64,000 nt of DNA from Romanomermis culicivorax (lineage: Eukaryota; Nematoda; Enoplea; Mermithida; Mermithidae), in contig CAWUHX010000113.1 in assembly GCA_963922205.1 (NCBI GenBank), positions 558,001-622,000 of the forward strand, in the 5' to 3' direction. The translations under genes and the position numbers were made by a program. Of this stretch, positions 14,401 through 24,730 are shown piece by piece. The notes below the pieces were generated by a model, which was given only the letters and a program-made list of their open reading frames with translations, searched no databases and had not been told where the DNA came from. Positions within the stretch are counted from its first letter, which is position 1. Every line of letters begins with the position of its first letter.

Positions 14401-17400
14401 TTATCTTTGTTGTTTTCCCTTTGAAGATCACTGAGTTGGTTATCTCATTCTTTCTTTTTTTGTCTGTTTTTATCTTCCGTCAACAATTCATCTTTTTCGA
14501 TTGTATTCAGTTTTTTTTATTATGAGTTCTTCATTTTTCTACTTGGTTATATGATCTAACTAGGGATGTCCCGGTGCCACCTTTTTTGCTGGTGCCGGTG
14601 CCAAGCTTATATGATTTTTTTGCCTATTAAATTTGAATTTTGTGTCCTTTTATCGTCATCAATTATCTTTCTAATAACTGAGCTTGGTACTAACTGTTTT
14701 TTTGCAGATTACATTCTTAAATTAAGTTCAAAAATAAATTCTGAAGAATGACCACTTCTGTACTCCATTCATTTTGAGATGATCAATCCAATAATCCCAT
14801 GGAAGTAAATTCAATGCCGAAAAAACTAGTGAAACTTATTACTGTAATCAACGAAAAATATTTCATCAGTGGGCAGCAAACAGGGCAGGCGAAAGTTTCC
14901 TTCTATAGCCTACTTAAGTAGTCAAAATTTGTCAAGTAGAGCTCAGGTATCAAATGTGCGAATCGACAGTAAATAAGCATGACGTTTTTCAATGATTTCG
15001 GCCTTTCCCCTTCTTACGTAGAAATTAAACATTTTTAGTACAAAATTTTCCGCCCATTGAAAATTGCGTATAAAATTGTACTTTTTTCTTTGGTTTTCGC
15101 TTAATCTATCGTAATAAATTAAACGAGCCATAGTCGCTCTTCTGTTATCTGAAAGCTTTTTACCATTCTGACAACAAACGAAATTAAGGCAATATGCAAC
15201 TAATACATTAAAGAAATAAGCCGAGGTGGTGAAGATACGGCCTTGGCGCAGCAGCTTCAAGAAGCACTCGGCAGGCTATCCATCGACCGACTAATATGAA
15301 ATATTTAGCAAAGTAAAAACTAACAGGAAAAGCATAAATTAAGGTTCAAACAGGGAAAATATACAAATGACGGCAATTGAACGATCTTAGAAAGTAGTTT
15401 CACCCGGCGCCGGTGTCTGGGACATTCCTAGTTTCAAATTTTCATGTCTTCTCTTTATTCATGTTTTCTTTCTTTTCTTTGCTATTTTGTCAGTTTCCAT
15501 TATTTTTCTTTTTTTACTTTCTTTGGTTTGTCTACTGTGGGTTTTTAGTAACTCCTTCACTTTGGCTTTGTTAATCGTCAAACTCTTCGTATTTGTCGTT
15601 TGTCTTTTCTATCATATTATTGTGTTTTTTAATGTTATATTTTAGCTTTCTTTTTTGTTTTCTTTTTCCGTTTTGTTTTTTTATTATTTTTTATTTCTTT
15701 TTGTTTAAATTTTATTTTTATGATTTTTTTATTCTTTCTTAATTTCGTGTTCACATATTGTCAAACATTTTATTCTTCCTGAAAATAGCCTATTAATTAA
15801 TGGAAATTTGATATTTTCATATCTTTCAAAGATTTTAAAATAACTTTTCTTCTTCAGAATTTTTATAAATGGCGGAATTTATCGAACTTTGATAAACAAG
15901 TTCAAATTCCGTTAACTAAAATTCCAATTCTTTGAAAAACTTTTTGATATACACGTTTTTCGCCAAATTCTTGAAGAAATTCAATTTTTTTCGTATCTTG
16001 AATTTAATTTTTAAAATATATCGATCTTGAATTTCAGCTGTGACGCGTCATTTGCTTTTGGAGCGCAACTATTTTCTAAGCCAAATTTTCGACTAAAAAT
16101 TCTGAGAATTATGCCGGAAATTTAGCCAAAACGCAGTGAACCGTCGATTATAATGATTTTTTTTTCTCTTTTCCAGGAAGTCATACCCTTTTCGCCGTCG
16201 GCTACGATCCCGCCCCAATTTCCGTCGTTGAATAACTCGCCAACGGTGGTTTCCGAAGACGAATGCCTACAATTGATAGAAAAACAAGCGTCGAGCGTCA
16301 ACGCCGTTCTACAAAATCGATCGCGTAGTACGGCGTTGATTTTTTCGATTTGGAAATCGCAAGGTTTGAAACGAGCGATCGATACGACGATTAGTATGAA
16401 TAATACGGCCGTTTTGATCGATCTATTGAACGTTATGAATTTTAGAACGTAAGGATGGTAGTTTTTAGCAAAATTTTTGCATTCTGTTGCTTAAATTCAT
16501 AATTTATTAAATTTGGTAACTTATTTTTAAGTCAATTGTTCGAAAAGTGAGAATTGCCTTTTCTGGTAGAAAATAATCATGGTCGAGCAAGAAGTAGTTA
16601 GATATATTTTTCAGCGTTTGTCCCCATGATCTAGCTTTCCCTAATTTTCTTCGCCTATATTATTCATACTTTTCACTCATTGTTAAGTTTTACTGTTTTT
16701 TTAACCAAAAATAATTTTTTCTAACTTTTGCAGCAGAAATTTGAAAGATGTCTAAATTTTCGGTCACTCATTACTTTACTCATTAGAAACTTGCCGGTTC
16801 CCTTTTTCGGACCTCCGTAATCTGTTATATTCATGATTTCAATCAAAATTTTGTTTTCAGAAGAATACAAATCGTAAAATTTTCCATTTTCGTTTCTTTA
16901 TTTTTTGCGCAAAAATTTAAGCTACAGCTTTTGTATTTGAAATACTAATAATTTCTATCCAAAAAATGTACTTCTTCAACCTTAATAGAATTGATTTTAC
17001 AGTTCCGTTCTTTTTTCGTATTTTTGATTAAAAAATTGACGTGGATTCTGATTTTTAATAAAAGTCAGTTTTTTGATTCTGATCATTAATTTTGGATTTT
17101 TGCACGAAGTACCTGAATAAATTGATTATTTTTTGATTCTCCGTAATAATTTTTATCCTAGTCCTCCAAAAATATGCAAATATCTTTCGGAATTCTACCG
17201 ATATTTAAATTGGTCACATTGCTAGTATTTTCATGATATGTTCGGAAAATTCCAGGTTGTGTCGGAAAGACATTAAACTGCCAGTAAAAGCGCATATTCA
17301 CCTCACCTTTCGTTCAAAACTGATTTGAAGAATGAACTAAAAATCGTATATTTTGCGGTTATCGCCGTGGTAATATATTCAAAAATGAAAATTTTCGCGA

Positions 17401-20400
17401 AAATTTCATAAATCTTCGGGAATAAAAGTTCATTTTTGAGCTATATGGGTTATTTGACTGTTAGGCATTTGATGTTTACGATTAGAATCCGGGAATATTT
17501 TTGTTTTTTCGATGGATTTTTACCGAGCTAATCCAAAAATAATAGTTTTTCGGTTGAATCAAAATGTTATAAATTTTGATTAGGACTATGAATTTTTACT
17601 GTCTAACGATTATTAGGAGATTTAAAATGCTAAAATCGCAGAAGTTAGTGGCAAATAAACTCGTACAATGCAAATTTTGATAAACATATATAATGATAAT
17701 TCATGTCGATACAATTACAGATTCACTTTAGTGTTCTTTGAACTCAGGGCCTTAAACGTGGGAGAAATAATCGGCAGTGAAATTAAATCATCAGAACTAA
17801 ATACTGTCGTGTTGCTCAAATTCTTGTAGCCTGTTTACCTTGAGATGCTAGATGCACCGGAAACAAAAACGCAGGGTCAGTTTGAAACGCAATTTTTAAG
17901 GAGTAAAAATTTTTATTACTGTAGAAAAATATGGAATTTTTTCATGACAAAGATGAAGCCAAAATCGAAGCAACAACAACATGCTTATCCATTTTTGTTC
18001 TTGATGCAATTAATTGCATCGACACCTAAATGCATTTGACCAGATGATTGGAAGAAAATTTTAAGCTAGTGTGTTTGTTGCTGACGGACCAGAAAGTTTT
18101 TATCATTGATTACTGTAATAAGTTTAGTATTTGTTCTGACTTGAAGTTACTTCAATGGGTTTCCTGTATCTGTCATTTCAGAATATATAGGCTATAGTTG
18201 AATTTTTGTCTTAATTTGTAAATAAAGTTCCAGAGTTTTCGTAAGCTCTGAATGTTTTCAAAACCCTAAGTTTGTTTGAAACGAATATTATGCTTTTTTT
18301 CTCAAATTGATTGAAATTTTGACCATATTCGATAGATTTGATAATAAAAAAAATCCGGTTACGGCGTTTGAGTTTTTGAACAAATTTGAATCTAAATTTT
18401 TTATTATTCATTAAACTTCTAATTTGTAAATTTTTTCTTCAATTTTTAGCAGTCTTTGGTCGTTAGACGCGTGCGTATTAATTTTACCGCAAATTCAAGA
18501 GCTTCTCCAATCCAAATACCCCCCTTACGTGCAAACGTCGGCCGAAGCTTTACGCCTAATGCTCAAAGATTTCGGACGCCTGATCAAAGACGGCCTGAAA
18601 ATTGTGCCTTCCATCGGTGTCGATATAACGCAAGAAGAAAGGTTAATTTTTAATCTCTAAACTTTATTGTTCTGTTAAGCATACATATGACGGGGCCCCG
18701 AGATTTGGTGGGGTGGAGCGACTTTTTTAGGCCAGGGGTCAGTGATTCCCAATATTTTGGGGGCGGGGTTTTTGAAGGAAAAAACATTAGATTTTTTCAC
18801 GAAAAAACTCTGAAAAATAGTTTAAAAATAGCAATTTTCGTCTGAAAAGACCGAAAAAATGTATTCATGGCGCGAAGCGCCGAGAAAATTGACGTTTTTG
18901 ACCATTTTTGTTTGAAAATTGACGTTCTTGACCATTTTTGTTCGAAAATTGACATTTTTCATCAAAAAATTGACGTATTTCAGTATTTTTTAGTCGAAAA
19001 GTATGGGGATCCCTACAACTACCATATGGCTGGCCATGGGATTGGAAAATCATGGCGGTAGAGTCGCCCCGTGGCTAGGCATATGGTCGACGATTTCTAG
19101 GGGGTTCCCATAGCACTTCCCCCAGTGATCGACCGCGCTCAAAATTTCACCGGGCCAGGGCCTGAATTTTTCACCGGGCCTTGCACCGGGCCCCGGCCCG
19201 GGCTTATTGCATAATATCTAGGCTAGTCAAAACAGTCATATAAGAATGTGAAGCATGAAACAAAATATACCCCGGCACCGGGCCCGGGCATGGTCTGACC
19301 GGTCGGGCCCGGGTACCCGGTCGATCGCTGACTTCCCCTCAATTACATGTATGTCAAAGAGGTCATCGATTATCAAAAATTTTAGAAGGGAGTCATCATT
19401 GAAAAAACAAGATTGAGATCTTTCCGTACAAAGTCTTGGAAAATGGTTTAAAAATGGTAGTTGTTGCTAAAAATCATTAAAGTATTTGTTTATAGCGTCA
19501 AGCACCGAAATAAATGATATTTTCGACCGATTTTGTTCGGAAACGACTATTTTCTACGAAAATATTGACTTTTTCCAGTTTTTCAACCAAAAAATAAAGT
19601 TCTTCTGGTGGCAGATTCTGATGGCCGCCATATGGCCGTCGTTTGCTGGGGGGAGGGAGTTATTATGCCTTACATCATCTATGGCTCTGAAGGTGGTTCA
19701 ACCTTCCTTCGATCGATTCATCTTGTCAATTTTTCCAATTTCACTACGCGAAAGTTTTTCGTTTATTTATATGCAACGGTCTTGAAATTATTTTATGAAT
19801 TTTTAAATTGGTTGGGAGTTTTCGTAGTAGCTCCCTTTTCAATGAAAGTTCAGAGAGAAATAGTTTTCCTAAATTATGGGTGATTTAACATTAAATATTT
19901 AATTTTATGATTTGCACGAGCGAATCTCCATGGAGAAGTTGATTGTGGCACAATTGAAGAAACAAGAAAAAGAAACAAAGGAACGATAAAAGTAACAGAC
20001 TAGAAGCAAATGAAATGAGAAAGAACGAAAAGAAACGAAATGAAGAGACGGGTAAAGGAACAGAGTAAAAAGAAAACAAACAAGCGAAGAAGAAACAAAA
20101 GAAAAAAGAAAACGAACAAAACGAAAGAATAAAGAGAATAAAGAGAATAAAGAAAAAAGAAACAAACAAAGAAAGAAATCATAAAAGAAAAAAAATAAAA
20201 GAAACATTAAGCAAACAAAAAGAAAAAGACCAACGATAGAAACGAAGAAATGAAAGGTCTGAAGCGAAAAAAGAAACAAACAAAGAACTGAAAGAGAAGA
20301 AAAATAAAAGAAAAAAAGAGGAGCAAACAGGCAAATGAAAAAAAAACGATTACGGGAAAGAAAAATAAACGACTAAGTAACAGAAAAGAAAGAAACAAAA

Positions 20401-22010
20401 CAAAAAATATGAAAAACACAATTAATGGAGAATGAATAAACAAAAAATCAAATAAAAACGGGGCGAAGAAAGGAAAAAATGGAAACAAGAAACAAAAAAT
20501 GAAAAACACAATAAAATAGATTAAAGAAATAAGAAACAAATTGAGGGAAAAAGAAGAAAGAAAGAAGATAAGAAGGAAGGAAAATGCGAAGTAGGAAGGA
20601 GCAAAAACGAAAAGAAAAACACTAAAGAAACAGTGAAATGAGAGAAGGAAAAACAAATATAGGTGAGACAGAAAATAACACAAAAAACCACGAAAAATAA
20701 GCGAAACAAAACGGAAAAGAAGGAAACTAGAGAAGCAATGAAATGAAAAAAGAAAATTAAACAAGCAATTTGAATTGAAAGAAATGGGGAACGAAAGAAA
20801 GAAAAAGCGAAGAGAAAAGAAACGGAAAGGAAAATAAAAAAGGAAATGAACAAGGAAAGAAAGAACGAATAAAGAAAAGAAAGAAAAAGCGAAATGAGAG
20901 AGAAAACGGAATGAAAGAAAAAAGGCAGCGAAGCAAAAAACAAGACGGAAAGGATAAATGAAAAACAATACATGGAAGAAAGGGCAAAAGAACACACAAA
21001 CAAACAAACAATAACAAATCAGAAATAAAAAATGAAACAAGTAAGGAAAAAATAAACGAAAGGAGAAATCAAAGTAAGAAAAAAATAATATAGGGAAGGA
21101 AGAAAAAACAAACAAGTATACAAACAAACAAAAACGAAATGAAGGAAAGCCTGAACGAAAGAAAGAAAAAAGGGAAAAGCAAAAAAGAAGAAGGAAAAGA
21201 GAGAGTAACTAAACTAAAGAAAAAACGAATAAATGAAAGAAAGAAAAAAGAAACAAACAAAGGAATAAGAGATTATATTATAGAAAAAACGCATGAATGG
21301 AAGAAAGAAACAAATGAATAAATGAAGAAAAAATTTTATAGAAAAAAACGAATAAATGGAAGAAAGAAAAAAGAAACAAACAAATAAAGAAATAATATTG
21401 TGGAAAAAACGAGGAAAGAAGAAATAAAAACGCAAAGCGAGACACAAAAGAAACAAAGAAAAAGAAAAAAGAAGAAATGAACGAGGGAAGGAAATAAAGC
21501 AACAAACAAAGCTATAATAAATTATAGAAAGGAAAGAAAAGAACGCCGAGAAATGAAAGAAACAAAGAAAAAGTAATGCAAACCGTAAAAAATTTTATTT
21601 TATCGATAAACCATCGAATGTTCTAAAAAATGCCGATTCTCACTTGAGAAAAGATTCTGTTCTGATTTCCATAATGGTTTACTTCTTCACCATTTTGATT
21701 CCCTTGATCTCTGATATCTCGAATTATTAATCGTTTCTTATAATATTTTTAAAAAATCCTATTTTTATTCCATTTTTTTGTTTATCTTTTTCTCAAATTT
21801 CAAGTCAATTTTTTTAGGTACAATAAATGTCAAAAATGTTACGTCGAATTATTGTCGATAAGGAATTTTGTTCAAACGACGATGAAAAATGAACGAAATA
21901 CGTCGTCGAGGGATAAAATTTCCATGATCGCCGGTGGTCAACAATTCACGATGGCGTCGCATCTCCAACGAGAAATTTGCCTGCTTTTACAACAAGTCGT
22001 AGAATCTTAG
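2380..22010 (+). CDS. KATNB1: Katanin p80 WD40-containing subunit B1 (KATNB1-like), 12 exons
   Basis: This is the regulatory subunit of the microtubule-severing enzyme katanin. It binds the AAA ATPase p60 through its C-terminal con80 domain and targets it to centrosomes, spindle poles and cilia through the WD40 propeller. Exons inferred from splice sites and phase are 2380-2413, 2557-2699, 2849-2966, 3029-3180, 3509-3592, 3864-4054, 4111-4796, 4953-5116, 5356-5463, 16177-16448, 18450-18641 and 21818-22010. They total 2,337 nt, exactly 778 residues plus a TAG stop, with every junction in phase. The human protein is about 655 residues; the excess lies in the serine-rich linker. All introns are GT-AG and most acceptors are TTTYAG-like. 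The gene converges on SNW1. Confidence 0.92.
2557..4054 (+). CDS. KATNB1: KATNB1 exons 2-6: WD40 propeller
   Basis: Successive exons encode WD40 blades with clear GH and WD anchors: VTLWNPS (exon 2), FTGHQSVVE to LKIWDI (exon 3), FTGHHANVS to AKLWDIR (exon 4), KGHSKKICC to [12 protein letters not shown] (exon 5), and [31 protein letters not shown] (exon 6). The wording of blades 4-5 ([22 protein letters not shown]) is diagnostic of katanin p80 rather than a generic WD40 protein. Approximate residues are 12-240. One blade is split across a 271-base intron. Confidence 0.92.
4111..5463 (+). CDS. KATNB1: KATNB1 exons 7-9: last blade and low-complexity linker
   Basis: The large exon 4111-4796 completes the propeller ([28 protein letters not shown]). 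It then runs into a Ser/Thr/Asp/Glu-rich, poorly conserved linker (residues about 330-470). Exons 4953-5116 and 5356-5463 continue with a basic, proline-rich stretch ([20 protein letters not shown]). Low-complexity linkers of this kind separate propeller and con80 in all p80 proteins. The linker here is longer than the human one, which explains the larger size. The donor after base 5,463 is GTAAGC and opens the giant intron. Confidence 0.85.
5464..6127. other. KATNB1 intron 9, first part: no feature recognised
   Basis: This is mostly AT-rich intronic sequence. A G-rich block near 5,525-5,580 and a CGTGCCCGGTCGATCC stretch near 5,600 stand out in composition but match no other copy in the window. 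Confidence 0.5.
6128..6308. mobile_element. CATACCTG-family short DNA transposon, copy 1
   Basis: It is 181 bp, bounded by CATACCTGTAA and TTACAGGTATG inverted termini. It has subterminal runs of 9-12 G flanking a TGGTTGGCCAAGTTGG core. The flanking 8-mers GTTTGAAT and GTTTGGAT differ at one base and look like an aged target-site duplication, which suggests hAT-type transposition. Confidence 0.8.
6751..6988. mobile_element. CATACCTG-family short DNA transposon, copy 2, perfect 8-bp duplication
   Basis: It is 238 bp with the same inverted termini as the copy at 6,128 and long G and C runs (G9, C10). It is flanked on both sides by ATGTTTAT (6,743-6,750 and 6,989-6,996), a perfect 8-bp target duplication. 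No transposase frame is present, so it is non-autonomous. Confidence 0.88.
6997..8650. other. KATNB1 intron 9: AT-rich sequence without recognised feature
   Basis: I read both strands and found no exon-like frame in phase, no terminal repeats and no clear match to other repeats in the window. Confidence 0.45.
8650..9860 (-). pseudogene. LINE relic (same family as 36.7-38.7 kb), interrupted by a mariner-like element
   Basis: Read on the minus strand with frame changes, about 8,830-8,900 gives [19 protein letters not shown]. This is almost the same wording as the LINE at 37.2 kb ([17 protein letters not shown]). Near 8,680 comes the C-terminal [16 protein letters not shown], equivalent to the WNMLPSHV segment of the other copy. 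Beyond the insertion at 9,074-9,800, sequence comparable to the WQLSM..KC region resumes. Stops and frame changes are many. Confidence 0.65.
9074..9800. mobile_element. Tc1/mariner-type MITE with about 100-bp inverted ends
   Basis: It is 727 bp, begins CAGGGTGAG and ends CTCACCCTG, with the TA dinucleotide on both sides as expected for a Tc1/mariner TA target. Roughly the outer 100 bases at each end are imperfect inverted repeats (for example AAGCTTTTTTGATGCGG and its counterpart CCGCATTAAAAAAGCTT). No transposase coding is visible. It sits inside the LINE relic, so it is younger than that insertion. Confidence 0.82.
9861..11310. other. KATNB1 intron 9: AT-rich sequence without recognised feature
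   Basis: No coding frame, terminal repeat or RNA gene could be supported. Some stretches near 10,800-11,000 are less AT-rich, but give no protein similarity that I recognise. Confidence 0.4.
11311..12404. mobile_element. Non-autonomous element with about 200-bp inverted repeats and GGCCGAC minisatellite ends
   Basis: The left end (GTAGACCGGGTGGCCGAC) and the right end read in reverse (GTAGCGGGTGG) pair for about 200 bases. The arms include GGCCGAATTCAATTTGAAATAG and the ATTTTTTGATGATAT/ATATCATCAAAAAAT block. Each end has several copies of a 'GTGGCCGACTG'-like unit about 19-24 bases apart. The interior is AT-rich and encodes nothing recognisable. Long arms with subterminal repeats suggest a foldback or hAT-like DNA element. 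No clear target duplication was found. Confidence 0.75.
12405..13259. other. KATNB1 intron 9: T-rich sequence, no feature
   Basis: A strongly T-rich stretch follows the previous element (about 12,410-12,490). The rest is ordinary AT-rich intron without recognisable genes. Confidence 0.4.
13260..13431. repeat. GCCTGTAG-family short repeat, copy 1
   Basis: It aligns as a direct repeat with 13,810-13,993: the shared order is GCCTGTAG, GGGGCA.CACACATTTTTT, a CACTTGATTTAC-like block, then AACATTTC and a GGGGGCA/GGGGCC block. It ends GGCTACAGTC. It is an aged copy of a small element of unknown class. Confidence 0.6.
13810..13993. mobile_element. GCCTGTAG-family short element, copy 2
   Basis: It is 184 bp, bounded by GCCTGTAGCCAG and CTGCCTACAGGC, which are inverted repeats with one mismatch. 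G10 and C7 runs lie just inside the ends, a design like the CATACCTG family. No convincing target duplication was seen. Confidence 0.65.
14002..14560. other. KATNB1 intron 9: T-rich tract
   Basis: Pyrimidine-rich, T-dominated sequence runs to the next element and resumes after it (15,440-15,780). The element at 14,561 may therefore have inserted into one long T-rich tract. No gene is seen. Confidence 0.45.
14561..15430. mobile_element. Element with TAGGGATGTCCC inverted ends
   Basis: It is 870 bp, with TAGGGATGTCCCGGTGCC at the left and TAGGAATGTCCCAGACACCGGCGCC (reverse) at the right. GGTGCCGGTGCC sequence lies near both ends. The interior has a 105-codon minus-strand frame (14,943-15,260) that matches nothing I know. 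It is probably a non-autonomous hAT-type element. Flanking 8-mers do not match, so the class is uncertain. Confidence 0.65.
15440..16176. other. KATNB1 intron 9, end: T-rich tract and acceptor
   Basis: The T-rich tract continues to about 15,780, then AT-rich intron follows. The intron closes with TTTTCTCTTTTCCAG just before 16,177, a strong acceptor in the right phase. Confidence 0.6.
16177..22010 (+). CDS. KATNB1: KATNB1 exons 10-12: con80 p60-binding domain
   Basis: Exon 16177-16448 carries the con80 start ([43 protein letters not shown]). Exon 18450-18641 carries [45 protein letters not shown]. Exon 21818-22010 carries the Cys pair [12 protein letters not shown] and the C-terminal helix [16 protein letters not shown] before TAG. 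The order and wording follow vertebrate p80 con80, which is helical and binds the N-terminal domain of katanin p60. Phases are 2, 2 and stop. No clear AATAAA signal was noticed within the next 200 bases. Confidence 0.9.
16449..18449. other. KATNB1 intron 10 (2.0 kb), no feature
   Basis: AT-rich intron with GTAAGG donor and TTTTTAG acceptor. It contains two TTACTGTA motifs but no recognisable gene or terminal-repeat element. Confidence 0.5.
18680..19353 (-). mobile_element. CATACATG-family DNA transposon, interrupted by another element
   Basis: It runs from a degraded CATACATATGA end to a clean TTACATGTATG end. Inside, in order, are the GTGATTCCCAATATTTTGGG block, the GGCGCGAAGCGCC hairpin, CCATATGGCTGGCCATGGGATTGG and GGTCGACGATTTCTAGGGGGTTCCCATAGCACTTCCCC. 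This is the reverse order of the copy at 31,568. The last part is split by a 208-bp insertion, after which the matching sequence resumes and reaches the terminus. Confidence 0.82.
19123..19330. mobile_element. hAT-type MITE nested in CATACATG element, perfect 8-bp duplication
   Basis: It is 208 bp, with ends CAGTGATCGACCG and CGGTCGATCGCTG (inverted, one mismatch). It is flanked by ACTTCCCC on both sides (19,115-19,122 and 19,331-19,338). The interior is very GC-rich at both ends, with repeated CCGGGCC/CCCGGG units. An 8-bp duplication plus CA..TG ends fits the hAT superfamily. Confidence 0.88.
19360..19665 (-). repeat. Diverged CATACATG-family copy
   Basis: This weaker match runs in the same order as the neighbour: GGTCATCGATTATCAAAAAT, GTCTTGGAAAATGGTTTAAAAATGG, AGCGTCAAGCACCGA (degraded hairpin), CAACCAAAAAATAAAG, GCCGCCATATGGCCGTCG. 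It has no intact termini. Confidence 0.55.
19953..21573 (+). repeat. 1.6 kb purine-rich, nearly T-free tract
   Basis: The + strand consists almost only of A, G and scattered C, built from irregular GAAAGAAACAAACAAA-like words with very few T. It has no fixed period, so it is simple-sequence expansion rather than a tandem satellite. Several long reverse-strand readings rich in Phe, Ser and Leu (up to 306 codons) are by-products of the composition and not genes. It lies in KATNB1 intron 11. Confidence 0.85.
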
Positions 22011-24513
22011 GTTTTCGTTCATTTATTTTTTCTTTCTCATTGTAGATTAGATTCGAGTTTTTTATGTAGGTACTGTTTCTCCGCGATGTTGTATATAGTT
22101 CTCCTTATCAAAGAATCCAAAATTTGAAATCTGAAATTGTATTTTTTTGTAGTTTTGTTAAAAACCTAGACTTTCGTTGAAAACACGATTTCATCTGAAA
22201 ATTTTTTGACGAAGTAACTTTATTTATCGATTATTTTTGGCCAAAGTTGAACGTCTACTGCTGCTAAAGAAATTTGACGGGTCTGACGACACCAAGATAG
22301 TAAACCTTGTAGTTTTGCATTTTATGTTACAGTAACCTCTGGTCTTGCTGACGTCAGACCTGCTAATCATTAATCTATGCTTACGGTCATCGATATGTGT
22401 GTTGTATATGCAAGTTTTTATCATTGATGTATACAGTAAGACAAATATCTTAACGGCCATCGCTTTGGGCGTAAATTTTCCTCCGAATATTTTTACCTAT
22501 CTTTTGAGGATCTTTTCTCTATAATACGATCGATTCCGACTCATTCCTTGTAGTTTAAAATATAGCATTCTATTTTTTTTTCTTTTTTCCCCTTGATTCT
22601 TCATTTTTTTCGTCTCTTGTATGTTATTCCCATTTTAACAGATATATGATTGTGAACATTTTCGAGCCTTGGGCGATTTGATGTGTATAATGTTCTTTCG
22701 TGTCAAGTTATTTGATTGTTGATTAAAATGGTCAACGTCGAAAAACTGGTTGTTATATTTACTTCGCGCGGGACCTATATACTTGAAAAATCTGTATTTT
22801 GTACGAATGTCGGGAAATTGCCTTTTAAAAAATTTATTCCTGATGGAAATCGATCAAAAATATTAAATTCTAAGATGAGCTATCGAGCTAATGCTAAACG
22901 GAGTTTCATCTGATGAGAGATGCTTAAATTCAAGCATTCATTGAATTTGTGAAGCCCTGTTCAGAAGTGAAATCGCCGACTGTGGACAATTTCTGGGATT
23001 TAATTGTCGATTTGTAAAATTTATTATCATTCGGGGAATCGAGAATATTATTTTATCCAGTATTCGGGGAATCGGGACGTCGGGTTATAGGGACTAATGC
23101 ATTGTTCGGGAAAAGGGGAATTTTATTCATCATTCAGGGGAACGGGGCGTTGGTAGGAAGTGGATGTTTCGGGGAATAAGAACACAATCAAAAAAACATT
23201 TTGGGCAAAACATTTCCCTCAGAAAAAAACAAACTGAATATAACCAAACAAAACATTTTATAATGCACACTGAATGCTTTTTAATTTTTATATCGCTTAG
23301 GCAAAGCTAAAAATAACCTTGTGATGACTGGAGCAATTTTTTCTTCTTATGCTTATGTAAAAAAAAAATCGGCGACAATCCTGGAAAATAGAACAGTGAT
23401 CTATTTCCTAAATATGATACACGATTCCTAGGATTAAAATCAATACCAAAAATCCTAGGATTTCTTCACTTTTGAACTGGGCTTAAGTAAGTACGAATTT
23501 TCATATTTAGAACACTTTCTGTTTCTATGCCAGATCATCAAATTTTAAGTCAGCCTCGTCGATGCTTAATTAAGAAAAACAACTTGAAATTTTGTCTGGG
23601 TCCCTACAGTAAATAAACTTTTGAAAAATACTGATTTGCTGCATACAAGTTAAAATAAACATTTCTTTGTCACAGGCCCGATTGAAAAAATTGTGTACAA
23701 TCTATCTTTTTTCAGGGAGTCTTGCGGCTGTAAAATTTGTTTCTGTGAATACTCGGAATATTTTACAATTTCATTGTAGATTTTCAGCCGAAAAACTCAA
23801 TCAAATCAGTCGCGAATAATTTTACCCAATTATTTTCTATATGTAAATATATTAGTTTTGACACATGGTATCACTACTGAATTTATAGTAAACTTTCTCA
23901 GCACAAGTACGATAATCTATTTTGGAATCATGGTGACGTGTTAGCAAATCGCGATATAAGACGTATTTTTTCATAAAATGCTTGTAAATTGAAAAGCAAC
24001 AAAAATTGGTTTACACAAAACTCTTACTGTAGATGAACTTCGTGTAAAGTGTAGATTTCCAATAATACATACAACGGGTCTTGAATGAAACCTTTAAAAC
24101 ATGGCATGGTACTTGCTTTTTTATCTTGTATTTACATGCTTTAAAAAAGACTACAGTAATCAGAAATTTAGGAAATGTATCAAAATTGCTTTCACAACGC
24201 CCCCATTTATTGATTTTCGTGTCCATCGCAACAATGAGATTTCAACGAATAATAAAATATTTTGTGATTTTATTTACACAAGAATGAAAAACAATCACTC
24301 GTACATGCGGTTTGATGAGCGAAATTCCAGATTACGCCAAAAATCTACCGTAGAAAAATGTGGAATATCATCCTACAGTAAACCAGATTTTTGGTTTTTC
24401 GGCTCAAAAGTGAATTTGCTATCATTCAAAATTGGAAATTTTGAACTCCGACTCATTTTTTAAACGCACGAAATCATAAAAAATGAACGACTATTTTTCA
24501 CCGTTTCACTCTC
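22011..24513. other. Intergenic region between convergent genes
   Basis: This 2.5 kb separates the katanin stop from the SNW1 stop and must hold both 3' ends. A cluster of TTCGGGGAA-like words occurs at 23,031-23,186 (ATTCGGGGAATCG, ATTCGGGGAATCGGG, TTTCGGGGAATAAG), a short irregular repeat. TACTGTA/TACAGTA motifs recur. No additional gene could be supported. Confidence 0.5.
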
Positions 24514-24730
24514 TCATTTCTTCCTTTTACTTGGAAAATCTGTCGCCGTCGAAGAAGAATCCGGACCTTGATCGCCCGCGCCGCGTTTCCTACCTTCTTT
24601 AGCGCTTTTCAACAATTGACCCAAACCGAACGGATCGTCGCCTTCGGATTTTTCGAAAGCGACCGGTCCCTCGCGACGAACGCCCGAGGATGATGATTCG
24701 GCGCCGGAAAATCCTTTGTCCGGGACAAAT
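24514..24730 (-). CDS. SNW1: SNW1 last exon
   Basis: After the acceptor TTTTTTGTCCAG the exon reads FVPDKGFSG, REGPVAFE, DPFGLGQLLKSAKEG and a basic terminus before the stop. It is the conserved C-terminal segment of animal SNW1 (FVPDKEFSG, DPFGLDKFL). An upstream in-frame extension with an alternative acceptor at about 24,768 breaks the phase with the preceding exon, so the start at 24,730 is preferred. Confidence 0.9.

Noticed and set aside
14943-15260. 105-codon minus-strand frame inside the TAGGGATGTCCC element, as a transposase fragment
   Set aside because: No transposase motif could be seen; it is mentioned only as part of the element.
20207-21127. 306-codon minus-strand frame rich in Phe, Ser, Leu
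   Set aside because: It is a by-product of the purine-rich simple-sequence tract, with no domain and several overlapping frames of the same kind.
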